From positions 1-64,000 of IMG/VR virus record IMGVR_UViG_3300025082_000005: a stretch of 64,000 nt of DNA. The stretch is one strand, 5' to 3'. Source of the DNA: a virus. Made by a program: the position numbers and the translations under genes. Of the stretch, positions 49,704-56,880 are shown in pieces; position 1 is the stretch's first letter; every line of letters begins with the position of its first letter. The notes under the pieces were generated by a model. It saw nothing but the letters and a program-made list of their open reading frames with translations. It was not told the origin of the DNA and searched no databases.

Positions 49704-50336
49704 ATGTTACATAAACTTGTCGATAAGGTATTTGTTATCAATCTTCCTGCTTCGAAAGAACGGGAAATCGAGATAGCAGAGCAATGTTTTAAGCATGGAG
49801 TCCATTATGAACGCTGGGAAGCGATAGATGGAAGAGAGAAGAAGGTAGAATGGCATGAAACTAGGTACGCAAAGAACCTCCATGGTTGGACCCAAGGAGC
49901 AGCAGGCTTAGTTCATACTACAATAGCTTTGATCAAGCATGCAAAAGAAAAGGGATACAAGAGTATACTAATTCTGGAAGATGATATTATCTTTAAGCCT
50001 AAGATCTTCGAAGAGACAGAGAAAGGTTTCAAAGGGCTTCCAGAGGATTGGGAACTCTTTCACCTATGCTCACAGAACTTTAGGGTTCCAAGGAGATTAG
50101 GTAAACGGCTAGTTCGCTTAACTGGTGCTTGGTCTTGCCAAGCGTATATGGTTAGTGAGCGTGCTTATGATGAGTACTTAAGTTGGTTAGAATTGTTAGA
50201 TAGACCAATAGATGCAGTAACTAGTGGAGTCTTCCACCCGAAAGGTAATAGCTACTCTCTGTTTATCCCACAGATCATAACCAGACCTAATGACTCCACC
50301 ATACGAGGACAATTTATGAATTATAAAGTAGAATAA
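49704..50336 (+). CDS. Glycosyltransferase family 25-like protein
   Basis: 210 residues. Hallmarks of family 25 are the start VFVINLPASKER (residues 9-20), WEAIDGRE near 38, GAAGLVHTTIALIKHA near 65 (matching the usual G-x-x-G-x-x-x-S/T-H helix) and the nucleotide-sugar/metal motif LILEDDIIF (E92-D93-D94). It is flanked by fibre genes three bases upstream and one base downstream. It might glycosylate a fibre or capsid protein, or change host surface glycans. The donor sugar is not predictable. Confidence 0.85.
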   Translation: MLHKLVDKVFVINLPASKEREIEIAEQCFKHGVHYERWEAIDGREKKVEWHETRYAKNLHGWTQGAAGLVHTTIALIKHAKEKGYKSILILEDDIIFKPKIFEETEKGFKGLPEDWELFHLCSQNFRVPRRLGKRLVRLTGAWSCQAYMVSERAYDEYLSWLELLDRPIDAVTSGVFHPKGNSYSLFIPQIITRPNDSTIRGQFMNYKVE

Positions 50337-50337
50337 C

Positions 50338-51783
50338 ATGGCAAGCTTTAGAACAATAGAATGGTTCTTTATCATTACTAAAACCGCAGCAAATAAGGGA
50401 TTACGTTTACGTACAGGCGATAGACCTGAGACGACAACCTTTGCAGATTTGTTGCACTCTAGTACCATGAGAACAGAGTCGAAACATAGGGCCAAGGACG
50501 ACACAGGAGCGTTTAGCCCAGATAACAATGGGCATGTAGTACTCGCTACAGGGGCTCAGGTTAAAGACTATGAAGCTCAATCCGTTGATAGAAGTAAAGT
50601 AGTTGCTCCTGATCAAGTTACAGAGGTTTCTGGTAGTGCTCAAACAGTAGGAGGAACTGAGATGGCTCCAATTTCTGTTGTTAAGGACAGTGGACAGACC
50701 CGTAGGAATAGCTTTATACTTGGGTTTGGTTCAGAGTTCTTAACCTTAATTGATACTATTATCTCAAAATTACTTCCTCCAGGAGGCACAACAGGCCAAA
50801 TGCTTGTTAAATCTACAGATAACGACTATGAAACTGAATGGACAGACCAATGCTGTAACAACGTAGTAAGTAATGTTCTTTCCATCGCAGAAGATATTCC
50901 AGACGATGCAGATATTGTATGTATGTATGATACAACGTCTTTTATTGGGCAAGCGAGATCGGATGCTCAGAATTTAATGGAGACTTGGTTTACAAATTAT
51001 ATCTCTTCCAAGCTTTCCTTTCAAGGGAGCTTAATTCAACTTGAAGGTAACCAAACTCAAGCAGAAGAAGCTTGGTTATTGTTGGTAAATAAATATATCG
51101 ATGAGACACAAACCTGGGAAGCTACAAGAGTACATAAAATTTGGAAGCCAGACGGCCTTGGTAGTTATACTAATGAGCCTATTGCTGCTATTACAGATCC
51201 TGTAAATAAGAAAGCAGTAATAATTATCTTTATTGATGAAGCTAATAGTGTATACCACAGTGATACTGCTGGTTCTATGCAAGATCCACCAACACAAGCC
51301 TTTAAGGATGATTATGTTGATTTTGTCAATAACCAACATGCAAAGTTTGACTTCTTTAGAGCTATTCTTTATGGGGTGCAATCTGGAGGAGCTGCTGGAA
51401 GTACCGCTAACTTACACTCCAATGTAGTCCAATCGATCGAACTAAGTACACTGGTTGCTGCTCCATTCTCATACTCAGTAGCTAATGCTGCTGGCTTTGT
51501 TGGTACTGAACTTGATTTCATTACCGCTGATAACTTCTATGAACAAGCAGTAGATGGTGCAAGTCCTACAGGGTACGCCGGTTTACGGGATCTTGGTTGG
51601 ACATATGTAGTAGATATGCCAAACGGCAGTGTAGATTCTGTAACTAATAGTCAATTTGCAGCGGATATCGAGAATGCGCTATCCGGTGGTGATGGTACGA
51701 AGACGATTACTATCACTAGTACGATAACCTTAGAAGACGGAACAATAAAAGCAAGTACAATTAGTTTTGATGTTCCAATTTAA
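50338..51783 (+). CDS. Tail-fibre-like protein with possible von Willebrand A-like domain
   Basis: 481 residues, last gene of the rightward block. The fibre stalk phrase LPPGGTTGQML (residues 143-153) supports a tail role. Residues about 185-400 look like a vWA-type Rossmann domain: DADIVCMYDTTSF at the first strand, IIIFIDEAN near 300 and a further GVQSGG region. The metal site is imperfect (D-T-T-S instead of D-x-S-x-S), so the fold call is tentative. It starts one base after the glycosyltransferase gene, so the two may work together. Confidence 0.6.
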   Translation: MASFRTIEWFFIITKTAANKGLRLRTGDRPETTTFADLLHSSTMRTESKHRAKDDTGAFSPDNNGHVVLATGAQVKDYEAQSVDRSKVVAPDQVTEVSGSAQTVGGTEMAPISVVKDSGQTRRNSFILGFGSEFLTLIDTIISKLLPPGGTTGQMLVKSTDNDYETEWTDQCCNNVVSNVLSIAEDIPDDADIVCMYDTTSFIGQARSDAQNLMETWFTNYISSKLSFQGSLIQLEGNQTQAEEAWLLLVNKYIDETQTWEATRVHKIWKPDGLGSYTNEPIAAITDPVNKKAVIIIFIDEANSVYHSDTAGSMQDPPTQAFKDDYVDFVNNQHAKFDFFRAILYGVQSGGAAGSTANLHSNVVQSIELSTLVAAPFSYSVANAAGFVGTELDFITADNFYEQAVDGASPTGYAGLRDLGWTYVVDMPNGSVDSVTNSQFAADIENALSGGDGTKTITITSTITLEDGTIKASTISFDVPI

Positions 51784-51804
51784 AGTCTTAGCTTTATGAA
51801 ATAT

Positions 51805-51880
51805 TGCGGGGTAGAGAAGCGGCATCTCGCCAGGCTCATAACCTGGAGATCATTGGTTCGAGTCCAATCCATCGCAACTA
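51805..51880 (+). tRNA. tRNA-Met (anticodon CAT), atypical acceptor stem
   Basis: A cloverleaf can be drawn: D arm GAGA/TCTC, anticodon arm CCAGG-CTCATAA-CCTGG with CAT at 51837-51839, and T arm ATTGG-TTCGAGT-CCAAT. The acceptor is GCGGGG against CC(A)TCGC with one bulged A. The unpaired-looking first position and overall layout recall bacterial initiator tRNAs, but the anticodon stem lacks the full GGG/CCC. It ends in ACTA, so a CCA end is not fully encoded. Elongator Met or lysidine-Ile are alternatives. It lies 21 bases after the last rightward gene. Confidence 0.8.
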
Positions 51881-51947
51881 TACTTGAATTGTGAGAGATT
51901 TTCAGGTAATCATAGATTAATTGTCGGTAATTAATTTAGTTAAACAG

Positions 51948-51985
51948 AAGCCATATGAGGTCCCTATCATATGGCTTTCTTTGTT
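51948..51985 (+). terminator. Intrinsic terminator of the rightward block
   Basis: An 11-bp perfect stem, AAGCCATATGA (51948-51958) with TCATATGGCTT (51967-51977), has an 8-base loop and the T-rich tail TCTTTGTTT. It follows the tRNA and ends the long structural transcript. Confidence 0.85.
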
Positions 51986-51999
51986 TGAAAGGTCAAATT

Positions 52000-52033
52000 T
52001 TAAGGGTAACGCCATTACTGACGCTACCCTTAA
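52000..52033 (-). terminator. Terminator hairpin of the leftward block
   Basis: TTAAGGGTA (52000-52008) and TACCCTTAA (52025-52033) form a 9-bp stem 3 bases downstream of the stop of the last leftward gene. A weak A/T-rich tail (AAATTT) follows in the leftward direction. With the facing terminator at 51948 it insulates the two convergent halves. Confidence 0.65.
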
Positions 52034-52036
52034 TAA

Positions 52037-52468
52037 TTACCCGTTCTTTACCTCAGAGACATTCACTCGAATCTCTTGAGCTTTGTTCTTAATTTCCATC
52101 ATAGCTTTACGAACTCTCGTTCCTGCTGCTGCGTTTCCTTTGTCGTAGAACTTCTTGAAGTCTGCTTCCGACTCCACTACTAGGGCTAATAATTTGTTGT
52201 ACTCTTCCATTATATTATTTAATTTAAATTGATTACGTAATTTGTTTCCATACTCTATCATTCCTTTATCTATTTCTCTACAAGATAGACAAGTAGGAAG
52301 AAGGCATTGTTGAGCAGGGTTGTTAGAGCTATGCCTTACCCATTTCCTTACTCCTTCACAATAACGAAAGAGTATGAAGTCCTTTCTTTTGGGCCTTGGT
52401 GTGTCCTCTATTTCTTTAAGTAATTTATCTAGCTCTTCCCAAGTTATAGGTCTCCACGTTTTAGCCAT
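52037..52468 (-). CDS. Protein with C-terminal Hc1 histone-like domain
   Basis: 143 residues. The C-terminal 57 residues (from M87, EEYNKLLALVVESE...) include FYDKGNAAAGTRVRKAMMEI, close to the GNKAAGTRARK core of bacterial histone H1-like (Hc1) proteins of Bacteroidetes, which compact DNA. The N-terminal 86 residues contain CLLPTCLSC and match nothing I know. An internal ATG at 52210 sits after a very AT-rich stretch resembling the leaders of other genes here, so the histone part may also be made alone. The ATG overlaps the glycosylase stop by one base. Confidence 0.7.
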   Translation of the reverse strand: MAKTWRPITWEELDKLLKEIEDTPRPKRKDFILFRYCEGVRKWVRHSSNNPAQQCLLPTCLSCREIDKGMIEYGNKLRNQFKLNNIMEEYNKLLALVVESEADFKKFYDKGNAAAGTRVRKAMMEIKNKAQEIRVNVSEVKNG

Positions 52469-53193
52469 TACCAGGTAATTTCTCTTTGTCCTGTTTCCTT
52501 CAAGAACTTATTAGCTGTTGCGAAATGATCACAACCAAAGAACCCGGCCTCCTCATGCAGAGATACAGACTCCGCTTCTGGGTGTGCTGCTTCTAATACC
52601 AAATGAGGAGTAGGAGCATCTAAACCGTGTGTAGCTTGTAGATATGCAGACTTCGCAGCCATTCCCCAAAGTAAGAATACCTTGGGCTCTTCATCAAGAA
52701 CAAGCTTACGGATAACCCTAAGTGTAAACCATTGCCATCCTATCTTCTCATGAGACAAAGGCTTTCCTTTCTCTACAGTCAATACTGTATTCAACAATAA
52801 TACACCTTGTAAGGCCCATCGTGTTAAATCTCGTTCTCGAATCAACTCTAGTCCATCGTGTACACTTGTTTCTACTTCCTTTAATATTCCCTCCAAAGAA
52901 GGCGATACATAGTAAGGATCATGAGTAGAGAAGGCTAAGCCATCTGCGACATCTGGAGTACAATCTGGATCAAGACCAATGATTACTACCTTTGTATCTT
53001 GGAATGAAGTAAGTCTAAAGGCTCTAAAGGTGTCTTCCTTTGATGGATATACCTTGACCCCGAATGCTTTCCTTCTCTTCGTTACAAATTTAGCAACCTT
53101 CTTCATTTCAGGCTGTATAAATAACTTGCCTATCTTCCTGAACCAAGAGTACCCAAGGGTGTCTCTAAGTTTCTTCTCTGCGTTTGTGAGCAT
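52468..53193 (-). CDS. Uracil-DNA glycosylase family protein with altered pocket
   Basis: 241 residues, the length of family-1 uracil-DNA glycosylases, which remove uracil from DNA. The catalytic Asp is kept (GLDPDCTP, D75), as are the substrate Asn (LLLNTVLTV, N135), the late His (AAHPEAES, H204) and the GFFGCDHFATAN end. The usual GQDPYHGP reads GLDPDCTP, so the Tyr that keeps out thymine is replaced by Asp77 and the following His by Cys78. HPSPLS reads HPEAES. Substrate range may differ from uracil. It overlaps the MazG-like gene by 29 bases. Confidence 0.85.
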   Translation of the reverse strand: MLTNAEKKLRDTLGYSWFRKIGKLFIQPEMKKVAKFVTKRRKAFGVKVYPSKEDTFRAFRLTSFQDTKVVIIGLDPDCTPDVADGLAFSTHDPYYVSPSLEGILKEVETSVHDGLELIRERDLTRWALQGVLLLNTVLTVEKGKPLSHEKIGWQWFTLRVIRKLVLDEEPKVFLLWGMAAKSAYLQATHGLDAPTPHLVLEAAHPEAESVSLHEEAGFFGCDHFATANKFLKETGQREITW

Positions 53194-53647
53194 CTATTAT
53201 TGCTTTAAGGTTAGGTTTACTGTAGTCTGGCCCTTTCATGACCTTACCGTCTCCCCTGTAGAGGATAAACTGATCAGGTGACTTCTCTTCATAGAAGCAA
53301 TCTGGTCCATCTTGTCCGGTTCTCTCGTCGATTATGTCCTCAGCTTGTCTTCTGGTTTTACAGAGCTTACTCATATTCGAACGGTGTACTTCACAGTTCA
53401 AGTTATGCTTTAAGTCTTGTAGGCCATGTATCAGAAAACCACCGTTTAATATGTATTGAATATCCGTCAAAGCATCGGCAATCTCTACTAGATCACCATT
53501 CAATACAGCATCAGCATATTCATCTACCTCTTCTCTTAGTAACTTGATCCTGAGAGCCATAACCTCTGCTGAGGCTAATCCAGGTGTTTCTGCTATAGGG
53601 TGACCGAAGACCCTGTGAAACTCTTCTACTTGTTTAATACTACTCAT
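53165..53647 (-). CDS. MazG-like nucleoside triphosphate pyrophosphohydrolase
   Basis: 160 residues from ATG 53647 (an upstream TTG start adds seven residues and is not needed). The core VEEFHRVFGHPIAETP, then LLREEVDEYADAV and EIADALTDIQYILNG shows the two acidic helices (E-x-x-E/D and E-x-x-D-x-x-D) that bind magnesium in all-alpha NTP pyrophosphohydrolases. The later VHRSNMSKLCKT and ILYRGDGKVMKGPDYS fit the Bacteroidetes subfamily. It hydrolyses dNTPs to dNMPs, cleaning or skewing the pool next to ThyX and the deoxynucleotide kinase. Confidence 0.92.
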   Translation of the reverse strand: MSSIKQVEEFHRVFGHPIAETPGLASAEVMALRIKLLREEVDEYADAVLNGDLVEIADALTDIQYILNGGFLIHGLQDLKHNLNCEVHRSNMSKLCKTRRQAEDIIDERTGQDGPDCFYEEKSPDQFILYRGDGKVMKGPDYSKPNLKAIIDAHKRREET

Positions 53648-53651
53648 ATAT

Positions 53652-53762
53652 TTAGTTATTATGTGCAATTAAATGAAGTACCCATATAACAGCTGCAACA
53701 GGATACCATTGCCAAGGCATATCAAAGCCATGTATAAGGAGGCAAGCGATAAACAATGTCAT
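53652..53762 (-). CDS. Very small membrane protein (36 residues)
   Basis: This short gene fills the gap between ThyX and the MazG-like gene. Its ATG overlaps the ThyX stop (ATGA) and its TAA lies four bases before the MazG ATG, a packing typical of real phage genes. The translation starts MTLFIACLLIHGF and ends AAVIWVLHLIAHNN: two hydrophobic stretches around a Trp-rich middle. It may be a membrane-active or lysis-inhibition-type peptide, but this is not knowable from sequence. Confidence 0.55.
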   Translation of the reverse strand: MTLFIACLLIHGFDMPWQWYPVAAVIWVLHLIAHNN

Positions 53763-54853
53763 ACTGTTACGTTTTCGTTAGCCATTGTCTTTCTATACTG
53801 GAGGAACCCTCTGAAGTTTCCACACCAGCCTTCTTCTTCTTCCCACATACCTCCTGTTTCATCAGAAGAGGGATAAGTTTGTGTATACCTGCTATACTCC
53901 CAATCGCTCATACATTGAGCAACGTGTTCGAATGGACTAGCATGCAATGGAGGCCCTTGGAGACGTTCAAACAACTTGATATCAGCCTCATAGTCATCTT
54001 TACCCTCAAAGTTTCCATAAGATACCCTGGCACATCTGGCTATAGCTATCTTGATCTTATATTCTTGAAGCATGCTATTATACATATTCGTCATCTCACT
54101 AGGAGCAGTGGAGAACTCAGGTACAGGCACTCTATGATCTTCTATCCTATCCCCAAATGGAATATGCCACTTACCAGCTTTCAACGTTGTAGGAGCACTC
54201 TCATTACGAGCATCCCACATAGATTCAGCTAAGGCTTGGATATGGATTTCAGCTGGAGAAGTATTGTTCTTAAGCCAATCTAAGTCTGTCCAGTTGCGAA
54301 TTTCAGAGACATCGGAACCTAGAAGAGAATGTTTAAATTTCTCCATATGTGCAAGGGCATCCTTCTTGCTTCTATATTCTTGTCCAAATAGCTTATATTT
54401 AGGACACCTAAGGTGAAAGAAGTTCTCATATTCTGTAGCTGTCACCAAGCAAGTATACCACTGGAAAGGCTCTAAGAGTCTATTAGTGAGTTGTTTGGTT
54501 GCGCCTTGTTTCATCATAGATTCAGCAGTAAGGCAACTATTATTTCTAGTCGCTAGCCATAGTCTACGAGATTCCTCAAGCTCTGCTCCTTCTAAATAGT
54601 ACTTACCTTGCATTCCTTTATGTACTTTCTGGAAAGCGATGGGAATGAAGGGATCTTCCTTCACTGCTGCTATCATCTTCTCTGCTGGAATAGCTCTACT
54701 AGATGCAGCGTTTCTACTGAACATCCTATGTGTCATTACCTCAGCATGGATCATCCTCGGATAAGTGAGAACATACGTTGTTATCCTTTGGCCAAATTCA
54801 TTCTTGCTATCAGCCACAATGGTAGCCTCTATTCTTTTCTTCTTCTCTTCCAT
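53759..54853 (-). CDS. thyX: FAD-dependent thymidylate synthase (ThyX)
   Basis: 364 residues. The ThyX signature x-H-R-x7-S is seen as THRMFSRNAASSRAIP (residues 41-56, H42, R43, S51). C-terminal blocks ARCARVSYGNFEG near 275 and PLHASPFEHVAQ near 305 complete the active-site pattern. It makes dTMP from dUMP using methylene-folate and FAD. It is clearly longer than the usual 220-250 residues because of extended middle and C-terminal parts, as in some phage ThyX-like proteins. Neighbours (MazG-like, deoxynucleotide kinase, glycosylase) form a thymidine/nucleotide module. Confidence 0.9.
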   Translation of the reverse strand: MEEKKKRIEATIVADSKNEFGQRITTYVLTYPRMIHAEVMTHRMFSRNAASSRAIPAEKMIAAVKEDPFIPIAFQKVHKGMQGKYYLEGAELEESRRLWLATRNNSCLTAESMMKQGATKQLTNRLLEPFQWYTCLVTATEYENFFHLRCPKYKLFGQEYRSKKDALAHMEKFKHSLLGSDVSEIRNWTDLDWLKNNTSPAEIHIQALAESMWDARNESAPTTLKAGKWHIPFGDRIEDHRVPVPEFSTAPSEMTNMYNSMLQEYKIKIAIARCARVSYGNFEGKDDYEADIKLFERLQGPPLHASPFEHVAQCMSDWEYSRYTQTYPSSDETGGMWEEEEGWCGNFRGFLQYRKTMANENVTV

Positions 54854-54909
54854 ATAAAATTATTACAGTGTTTATATTTCCCGTTTATGGTGTGGACCAT
54901 TAATCTTCT

Positions 54910-55080
54910 TCATATAATATCTTTTTCTCTTAATCGTTCTAAGACATCTTCTTCTAAGTTATCATAGAACCAATCTATGTTTTTAATACACCACTCGACA
55001 TAATCAGGATCTTCCTCTATAACATCCTCTAACATCACTCCTTGGTGTTTACCAAAAGCCATTTCTTCTCTAAGTGTCAT
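54910..55080 (-). CDS. Small DUF3820-like protein (56 residues)
   Basis: A gene not obvious at 100-residue scale: ATG at 55080 overlaps the kinase stop (ATGA), and its TGA is at 54910. The translation begins MTLREEMAFGKHQGVMLEDV and continues IEEDPDYVEWCIKN. The F-G-K-x-x-G...V...D-P-x-Y-x-x-W pattern is that of the small DUF3820 / exonuclease X C-terminal type module. That module often accompanies nucleic-acid enzymes. The remaining 56 bases to ThyX hold only a weak hairpin (TATGGT/ACCATA). Confidence 0.75.
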   Translation of the reverse strand: MTLREEMAFGKHQGVMLEDVIEEDPDYVEWCIKNIDWFYDNLEEDVLERLREKDII

Positions 55081-56021
55081 AATATCTTCTTTACTTTCTC
55101 AACTAATTCTTCGATGGTACCTGAGTTCTCGATTACATGATCAAACCCCTCATAGCTATCTAAGGCGGTTTCTGATTCGTGTTCATCCTTTCTTACTATA
55201 ACATAGTCTCCATCTCGATAAATAAGATTATCGGGACCAAGATACGTAAATGCATCATACCCTCTGGCATCGTGTTCTGCAACACAATCTTTGATGATTT
55301 CGTCCCCAAATCTATCTTTAAGCGTGTAGGTCTCTCCGATAACAGGGACAACATCTCGATTCACTCTAATCAACAAACCCCCTCTAGCCTTGATAGCCTG
55401 GGCTTCATTTGGAAACCTGACATCTGTGATGATCCATCTAGAGGCTTCTTGTCTATACTGAAAGTCAGCTCTTTTTCCATTACTTAAAATCTTACCAGGA
55501 ACAAACTCTTGATAATCAGCAAACAAAGCATTTACCCAGATATTAGGATGTATGATCCGTCTACCACATTCAGTACCTAGGAGTTGAAGGAGTTTTCGAG
55601 GGGTTAACTTAATAAGATTGAGGCCCTTCTTCTCTTTAATAGTGTTATAAGGCTCAAGTCTATATTGATAACTGTCACCAATTACTATACACACTTTCCA
55701 GTACCACCACTCCTCACCAAGTTCCTTCTCTTTAAATTCTCGATCTTCTAAGTCAGCTCTAGTACATCCTATAAGTAGACAGACTATATCCTTGAGCTTA
55801 TCAGCATACTTCTTGATTTGGTATTCGAAGACATCCAATTCATTAGTATACCTAATATTTGCATCATAAGTATCTAACATATGTTGCATTAATAACTCCG
55901 TAACAGGTGTAGCTGTAGATGTTAATATCTGAATAAGTCTACCTACGGTGTCTTTCCCTGAGTTTATTTTACCTGAGATACCAATTAAATTATTACCATT
56001 CTTCATCATCTTCTTCTTCAA
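55077..56021 (-). CDS. Deoxynucleoside monophosphate kinase
   Basis: 314 residues (or 309-310 if one of the Mets at 56006-56009 is used). The Walker A loop GISGKINSGKDT lies at residues 14-25. A conserved R-x-x-N-E-A patch (DVRFPNEAQAIKARGG) and the closing lid region match T4 gp1-like deoxynucleotide kinases, which phosphorylate dNMPs for phage DNA synthesis. It is longer than T4 gp1 through an insertion around residues 75-130. It overlaps the exonuclease end by 29 bases and the small DUF3820-like gene by four. Confidence 0.85.
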   Translation of the reverse strand: MKKKMMKNGNNLIGISGKINSGKDTVGRLIQILTSTATPVTELLMQHMLDTYDANIRYTNELDVFEYQIKKYADKLKDIVCLLIGCTRADLEDREFKEKELGEEWWYWKVCIVIGDSYQYRLEPYNTIKEKKGLNLIKLTPRKLLQLLGTECGRRIIHPNIWVNALFADYQEFVPGKILSNGKRADFQYRQEASRWIITDVRFPNEAQAIKARGGLLIRVNRDVVPVIGETYTLKDRFGDEIIKDCVAEHDARGYDAFTYLGPDNLIYRDGDYVIVRKDEHESETALDSYEGFDHVIENSGTIEELVEKVKKIL

Positions 56022-56880
56022 TTTGTTTAGTGATCCATGGAATAGGCTTAGTACCCATCAAAGGTTCCTCCTTAGGCCAACTCCTCAATAAGAAGATTAG
56101 GCGAAAGGCTTCGTGGTATTTAATTATCCCTTTATTTAAGCCATATGCGTTGACAAATTGAGTCAATACTACGCTAGGTAGTGTATTTAAATTGGCTTCG
56201 TCTACGAGCTTCTTTGCTGCCTTAGGGCCTATGCCTTTCCTGGCGATATAAGTTCCCCCTTTCTTAGGCCCTGTTTTGTACGTCTTCGTTACCCGTTCAC
56301 CGCATCCCATAATATTATCGGTAGAATCCCCAGATAGTACTTGAGCCCAAAGAAGTCGATACCCTTCATCATTACTTACATCCCGCATTTCCTTGGTTTC
56401 CCAATTCCAATGGCGTCCAGCTTTCTGCTTGATATCCTTATCCTTAGAACACATGATGAAGTCTCTACTTCCAAATATAGTAAGCGCGTCATCTGCTTCC
56501 ATGTGTTCTAATTGATAGAATCCATATTCCTCTATAAAGTACTCTCGAATTTGGTGGAAGAACCTAGGCAATACAGTCTTAGGTCTATTTCCTTTATACT
56601 CTATAGAAGATAAAGCGGTTCTGAATACCTTGGCCCTCGGAGGAGAGAAGAATCCCATGTATTCACTTGTAAGGGTTTCCCTTCGAAGTGTCTGCATGAA
56701 ATCATCTATCTTTGCTTTAGTCTCATCCCAGGTTAATTCTTCAAAACTTTCGGCAGAGGAAGAAACACCAGAAGAGAACCCCTTTGAGAGGTCTCTTACT
56801 TTCTTCTTGGAATAGGCTATTTGATACTGAATGATATCTGCATCAATTACAGCTACCTTTCCATTGCTAGAAGTTGTCAT
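55993..56880 (-). CDS. 5'-3' exonuclease (FEN/RNase H-like)
   Basis: 295 residues. The metal-binding acidic residues of the FEN family are present: D13/D15 (VIDADII), E128-D130-D131 (MEADDAL), D147/D149 (SKDKDI) and D185/D188 (SGDSTDN). They are followed by a helix-hairpin-helix piece GIGPKAAKKL (217-226). The enzyme removes RNA primers and 5' flaps in phage DNA replication. A Ser-rich low-complexity stretch (about residues 36-45) lies before the arch region. The start overlaps the upstream gene by 14 bases, and it is one of a chain of overlapping replication genes. Confidence 0.9.
   Translation of the reverse strand: MTTSSNGKVAVIDADIIQYQIAYSKKKVRDLSKGFSSGVSSSAESFEELTWDETKAKIDDFMQTLRRETLTSEYMGFFSPPRAKVFRTALSSIEYKGNRPKTVLPRFFHQIREYFIEEYGFYQLEHMEADDALTIFGSRDFIMCSKDKDIKQKAGRHWNWETKEMRDVSNDEGYRLLWAQVLSGDSTDNIMGCGERVTKTYKTGPKKGGTYIARKGIGPKAAKKLVDEANLNTLPSVVLTQFVNAYGLNKGIIKYHEAFRLIFLLRSWPKEEPLMGTKPIPWITKQIEEEDDEEW

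Noticed and set aside
51805-51985. tRNA as a prophage attachment site
   Set aside because: No integrase, excisionase or duplicated tRNA end is seen in the window; the tRNA sits inside phage genes.
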